From: an uncultured Ruminococcus sp. | Lineage (GTDB): Bacteria; Bacillota; Clostridia; Oscillospirales; Acutalibacteraceae | NCBI GenBank assembly: GCA_905233755.1 | Contig: CAJODM010000001.1 | Span: forward strand, 1-64,000 | Direction: 5' to 3' | Length of the DNA stretch: 64,000 nucleotides | In this document: piece after piece, positions 61,007 through 64,000 of the stretch | How the letters are laid out: the number at the start of each line of letters is the position of its first letter | Numbering within the stretch: the first letter of the stretch is position 1 | Position numbers and translations under genes: made by a program | Notes under the pieces: model-generated | Databases searched by the model: none | The model's input: only the letters and a program-made list of their open reading frames with translations | Told to the model about the DNA's origin: nothing

Positions 61007-61978
61007 ATGCGCCAAACGGATTTCACCTATGCCGTCGCCCGCGTCAGGTACAAGGAGACAAAGCTGCTCACCGACAACGATCTCGATACGATGCTTCGGT
61101 GTCACGATGCTGATGCGGTTCTCCGGTTTCTGAAGGATAGGGGATGGGGCGACAGCAGCGAGGACGAGACGGTCGACGAGCTGCTTGATAAGGAGCTTGA
61201 ACGCACATGGGAGTTCGCCTTTGAGTCGGTGGATGACCATGAGGCGCTCAACTTTCTGCTGATCCCGAACGATTTTCACAACGCCAAGGTTGCCGTCAAG
61301 TGTATCACCCGCGACATTGAGCCCGAGGGGATCATGCTGCGCCAGGCGGTGTTCGCTCCCGATACGCTGTACGAATCGGTGCGACTGCACGATTATGATC
61401 GGCTGCCCGACTATCTGCGCGGCTGTGTGCGCGAGGCGCTGCACACGCTGCTGCAGACGTCTGACGGCCAGCTATGCGACGTTATCATCGACCGCGCGTG
61501 TCTTATGACCGTGTATCAGCTCGGACGCGAGAGCGGCGTCGATATCATCGAGCGGTACTGTGAGCTGTATGTCGCGTCATCCGATATCAAGATCGCTGTC
61601 CGCAGCGCTAAGACCGGCAAGTCCGCCGACTTTCTGCGCCGTGCGCTCGCGCCGTGTGACACGCTGAATATCGACAAGCTTATCACTGCGGCGACCGCCG
61701 GCGTGGACGAGGTGATCGACTATCTAAGAGAGACCGTCTATCGCACGGCGACAGACGCGCTGAGCGTGTCGCTGTCGGCGTTCGAGAAATGGTGCGACGA
61801 TACCATCACCGACGCCCTAAGGCCCCAGAAGTGGGAGCCGTTCTCCATCGGACCGATCGTCGCGTATATCCTTGCGCGCGAGAACGAGCTCAAGGCGGCG
61901 CGGATGATCCTGCTTTCTAAGCTCAACGCCCTCGACGATGATATCATCAAGGAAAGGTTACGGTCGATGTATGTCTAG
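61007..61978 (+). CDS. ntpC: V-type ATP synthase subunit C
   Basis: Connects the rotor ring to the central shaft. The 323-residue all-helical protein has the C/AC39 pattern: FTYAVARVRYKETKLLTDND at the start and the C-terminal PIVAYILARENELKAARMIL. The ATG at 61007 with GAGGGGG upstream was chosen over an in-frame reading inside subunit E. It overlaps subunit F by eight bases. Confidence 0.92.
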   Translation: MRQTDFTYAVARVRYKETKLLTDNDLDTMLRCHDADAVLRFLKDRGWGDSSEDETVDELLDKELERTWEFAFESVDDHEALNFLLIPNDFHNAKVAVKCITRDIEPEGIMLRQAVFAPDTLYESVRLHDYDRLPDYLRGCVREALHTLLQTSDGQLCDVIIDRACLMTVYQLGRESGVDIIERYCELYVASSDIKIAVRSAKTGKSADFLRRALAPCDTLNIDKLITAATAGVDEVIDYLRETVYRTATDALSVSLSAFEKWCDDTITDALRPQKWEPFSIGPIVAYILARENELKAARMILLSKLNALDDDIIKERLRSMYV

Positions 61979-62285
61979 AATAGCGGTTTACGGCGACAGA
62001 GAATCTGTCTATGGGTTCGCGTCTCTCGGGCTCGATGCGGTATATATGGACAAGGACAACGCCTCCGATCAGTTCAGAAAACTGTGCCAGAGCAGCGGAT
62101 ATGCCATCATCTATATCACCGAACAGGCCGCCGCCCTCCTTGACAGAGAGGTTGAGAGGATGAAGGAGCTTTTGACGCCTGCCGTCATCCTGATCCCGGG
62201 CGTGTCCGGCAATACCGGAGAGGGGCTTTCGGCCCTGCGCTCGTCGGTCGAGCGGGCTGTCGGCACCGATATCTTGGGCGACTAG
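61971..62285 (+). CDS. ntpF: V-type ATP synthase subunit F
   Basis: Central shaft subunit. The 104-residue protein shows the family's Rossmann-like fold: RIAVYGDRESVYGFASLGL, the IIYITEQAA segment and ILIPGVSGNTGEGLSAL. The ATG at 61971 lies in the end of subunit C. A weak stem (CGCCGC/GCGGCG, 62291-62308) follows, without a T-run; the 154-base gap to subunit A has no gene. Confidence 0.92.
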   Translation: MSRIAVYGDRESVYGFASLGLDAVYMDKDNASDQFRKLCQSSGYAIIYITEQAAALLDREVERMKELLTPAVILIPGVSGNTGEGLSALRSSVERAVGTDILGD

Positions 62286-62439
62286 GGCGTCGCCGCGCGT
62301 GAGCGGCGCTGTCTGAGAATAACAGCATCAGCATGTGCGATATCCGGCGGTATGCCGATCATCTGTGCATCCTGAAATAATCTTACTACGCGACCCGCAC
62401 ATCTGCCTTTGCGGGATCGCCATAAGGAATGATTGCGAT

Positions 62440-64000
62440 ATGAATACTGGTATTATTAAGAAGGTAGCCGGACCGCTGGTCATCGCCGAGGGCATGCGCG
62501 ACTGCAATATGTTCGACGTGGTACACGTGTCCGAGCTCAACCTCGTCGGCGAGGTCATCGAGATGCACGGCGATCTTGCCTCGATCCAGGTATATGAAGA
62601 GACCTCGGGACTTGGACCGGGCGAACCGGTGGTATCGACCGGCTCACAGCTATCGGTCGAGCTCGGTCCCGGGCTGATCGAGAGCATCTATGACGGGATC
62701 CAGCGTCCGCTCGACGATATCATGAAGGTATCGGGCAACAACCTGACGCGCGGTATCTCGATCCCCGCGCTCAAGCGCGACAAGATATGGCAGTTCAAGG
62801 CGACCGCTGCCGTCGGCGATACGGTCACTGCCGGCGATGTGATCGGTACCGTACAGGAGACCGAGATCGTCGTGCACCGTATCATGGTCCCCAACGGGAT
62901 CAGCGGCACTATCAAGACCATCTCCTCAGGCGAGTACACCGTCACCGATACGGTCGCTACTGTCGAGGATAATAACGGAAACATCCATGAGCTGACGCTC
63001 ATGCAGAAGTGGCCGGTGCGTATCGGCAGACCCTATCAGCAGAAGCTCTCGCCCGATATGCCGCTCATCACCGGTCAGCGGGTGATCGACACGCTGTTCC
63101 CGATCGCAAAGGGCGGCGTGGCGTCGGTTCCCGGGCCCTTCGGCTCCGGCAAGACCGTCGTCCAGCACCAGCTCGCCAAGTGGGCAGAGGCAGAGATCGT
63201 CGTCTATATCGGCTGCGGCGAACGCGGCAACGAGATGACCGATGTTCTCAACGAGTTCCCCGAGCTGATCGACCCCAAGACGGGTCACTCGCTGATGTCT
63301 CGCACCGTGCTCATCGCCAACACCTCGGATATGCCTGTCGCGGCGCGCGAGGCGTCCATCTATACCGGTATCACTATTGCCGAGTACTTTCGCGATATGG
63401 GCTACTCGGTGGCACTGATGGCGGACTCGACCTCCCGTTGGGCCGAGGCGCTGCGCGAGATGTCCGGCCGGCTCGAGGAGATGCCCGGTGAAGAGGGCTA
63501 TCCCGCGTATCTGAGCTCGCGGCTGGCTCAGTTCTATGAGCGCGCCGGTCGCGTCATCACCAATGGCAGCCGTCAGCAGGAGGGGTCGCTTTCGGTCATC
63601 GGCGCGGTATCGCCCCCCGGCGGCGATATCTCAGAGCCGGTCACCCAGGCGACGCTGCGTATCGTCAAGGTGTTCTGGGGGCTGGATGCGTCGCTGGCAT
63701 ACAAGCGGCATTTTCCTGCTGTGAACTGGCTGACCTCCTACTCGCTGTATGTCGATACGATGGCGGGATGGTATCGCGAGAACGTCGCCGACGACTGGAT
63801 GGAGCAGCGCGCGCGTATCATGGTGCTGCTGCAGGATGAGAGCGAACTCGAAGAGATCGTCAAGCTCGTCGGGATGGATGCGCTCTCGCCGATCGACCGC
63901 CTCAAGCTCGAGGCCGCGCGCTCGATCCGTGAGGATTTCCTGCATCAGAACGCATTCCACCAGACCGATACCTATACACCGCTCAAAAAGCAATACAAAA
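62440..64000 (+). CDS. ntpA: V-type ATP synthase catalytic subunit A (cut by window end)
   Basis: The first 520 residues are in the window. The nucleotide site has Walker [11 protein letters not shown] and the downstream [21 protein letters not shown] segment typical of subunit A, with the insert region ([19 protein letters not shown]) that separates A from B. It starts at the ATG at 62440 with AAGGAA upstream and [19 protein letters not shown]. The reading frame is open to the last base; about 70 residues should follow outside. Subunits B and D are expected next. Confidence 0.95.
   Translation, partial: MNTGIIKKVAGPLVIAEGMRDCNMFDVVHVSELNLVGEVIEMHGDLASIQVYEETSGLGPGEPVVSTGSQLSVELGPGLIESIYDGIQRPLDDIMKVSGNNLTRGISIPALKRDKIWQFKATAAVGDTVTAGDVIGTVQETEIVVHRIMVPNGISGTIKTISSGEYTVTDTVATVEDNNGNIHELTLMQKWPVRIGRPYQQKLSPDMPLITGQRVIDTLFPIAKGGVASVPGPFGSGKTVVQHQLAKWAEAEIVVYIGCGERGNEMTDVLNEFPELIDPKTGHSLMSRTVLIANTSDMPVAAREASIYTGITIAEYFRDMGYSVALMADSTSRWAEALREMSGRLEEMPGEEGYPAYLSSRLAQFYERAGRVITNGSRQQEGSLSVIGAVSPPGGDISEPVTQATLRIVKVFWGLDASLAYKRHFPAVNWLTSYSLYVDTMAGWYRENVADDWMEQRARIMVLLQDESELEEIVKLVGMDALSPIDRLKLEAARSIREDFLHQNAFHQTDTYTPLKKQYK

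Noticed and set aside
62291..62308. GC-rich stem after ntpF as an operon terminator
   Set aside because: Only six pairs and no T-run follow; subunit A belongs to the same operon.

Overview
The window is a densely packed, GC-rich chromosomal segment of a spore-forming Firmicute. The best guess is class Clostridia, a Ruminococcaceae/Oscillospiraceae-like lineage. The guess rests on gene content: the complete spoIIIAA-AH operon, spoIIGA-sigE, a SleC-like cortex-lytic gene pair, an IspH-S1 fusion, a V-type ATPase operon, and a PrpC/PrkC (PASTA) pair beside rsgA. No species can be named from the sequence alone. I see no phage, insertion sequence, CRISPR array or rRNA. One tRNA gene (Ala, anticodon GGC) is present.

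Layout. 1-2.6 kb: thrC and a metallophosphoesterase behind a strong promoter. 2.6-10.4 kb: the proteostasis cluster tig, clpP, clpX, lon and ysxC, then lysA. 10.4-12.9 kb: a two-gene SleC-like cortex hydrolase unit and an Sfp-type phosphopantetheinyl transferase, ended by a perfect bidirectional terminator shared with convergent yebC. 13.9-26.4 kb: a tightly coupled run of thirteen genes, yicC-remA-gmk-rpoZ-priA-def-fmt-yugP-rsmB-rlmN-prpC-prkC-rsgA, many with overlapping stop and start codons. 26.4-33 kb: single-gene or two-gene units, namely an unknown lipoprotein, tRNA-Ala, a zinc-ribbon pseudokinase with PASTA domains, an XRE regulator divergent from a histidine phosphatase, and an RpiR regulator with a flavoprotein. 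33-39.7 kb: cmk, plsC, ispH-S1, a UPF0340 protein, an HD-domain protein and ligA. 39.8-44.3 kb: the spoIIIA operon. 44.4-46.5 kb: pullulanase on the minus strand. 46.7-53.9 kb: nusB, a TsaD-like paralogue, xseA, dnaE and pfkA. 53.9-57.3 kb: a MORN-repeat protein, a small acidic lipoprotein, and convergent spoIIGA-sigE. 57.5-64 kb: the V-type ATPase operon H-I-K-E-C-F-A, with subunit A cut by the window end.

How the genes fit together. Several units serve sporulation: SpoIIGA processes pro-SigmaE, SigmaE is expected to drive spoIIIA (a SigmaE-like promoter lies inside the ligA terminator tail), and the SleC-like pair is expected to act at germination. PrpC/PrkC is the standard muropeptide-sensing phosphatase/kinase pair. 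The window also holds a second, catalytically dead kinase with the same extracellular PASTA architecture but a cytoplasmic zinc ribbon. Most of the remainder is housekeeping for translation, replication, protein quality control and energy metabolism.

The least ordinary items are the pseudokinase, the split SleC-like gene whose ribosome-binding site sits inside the terminator of the upstream gene, the TsaD paralogue, the MORN protein and the unknown lipoprotein next to the PrkC cluster. All functional calls are by recognition of motifs and gene order; no search was run.
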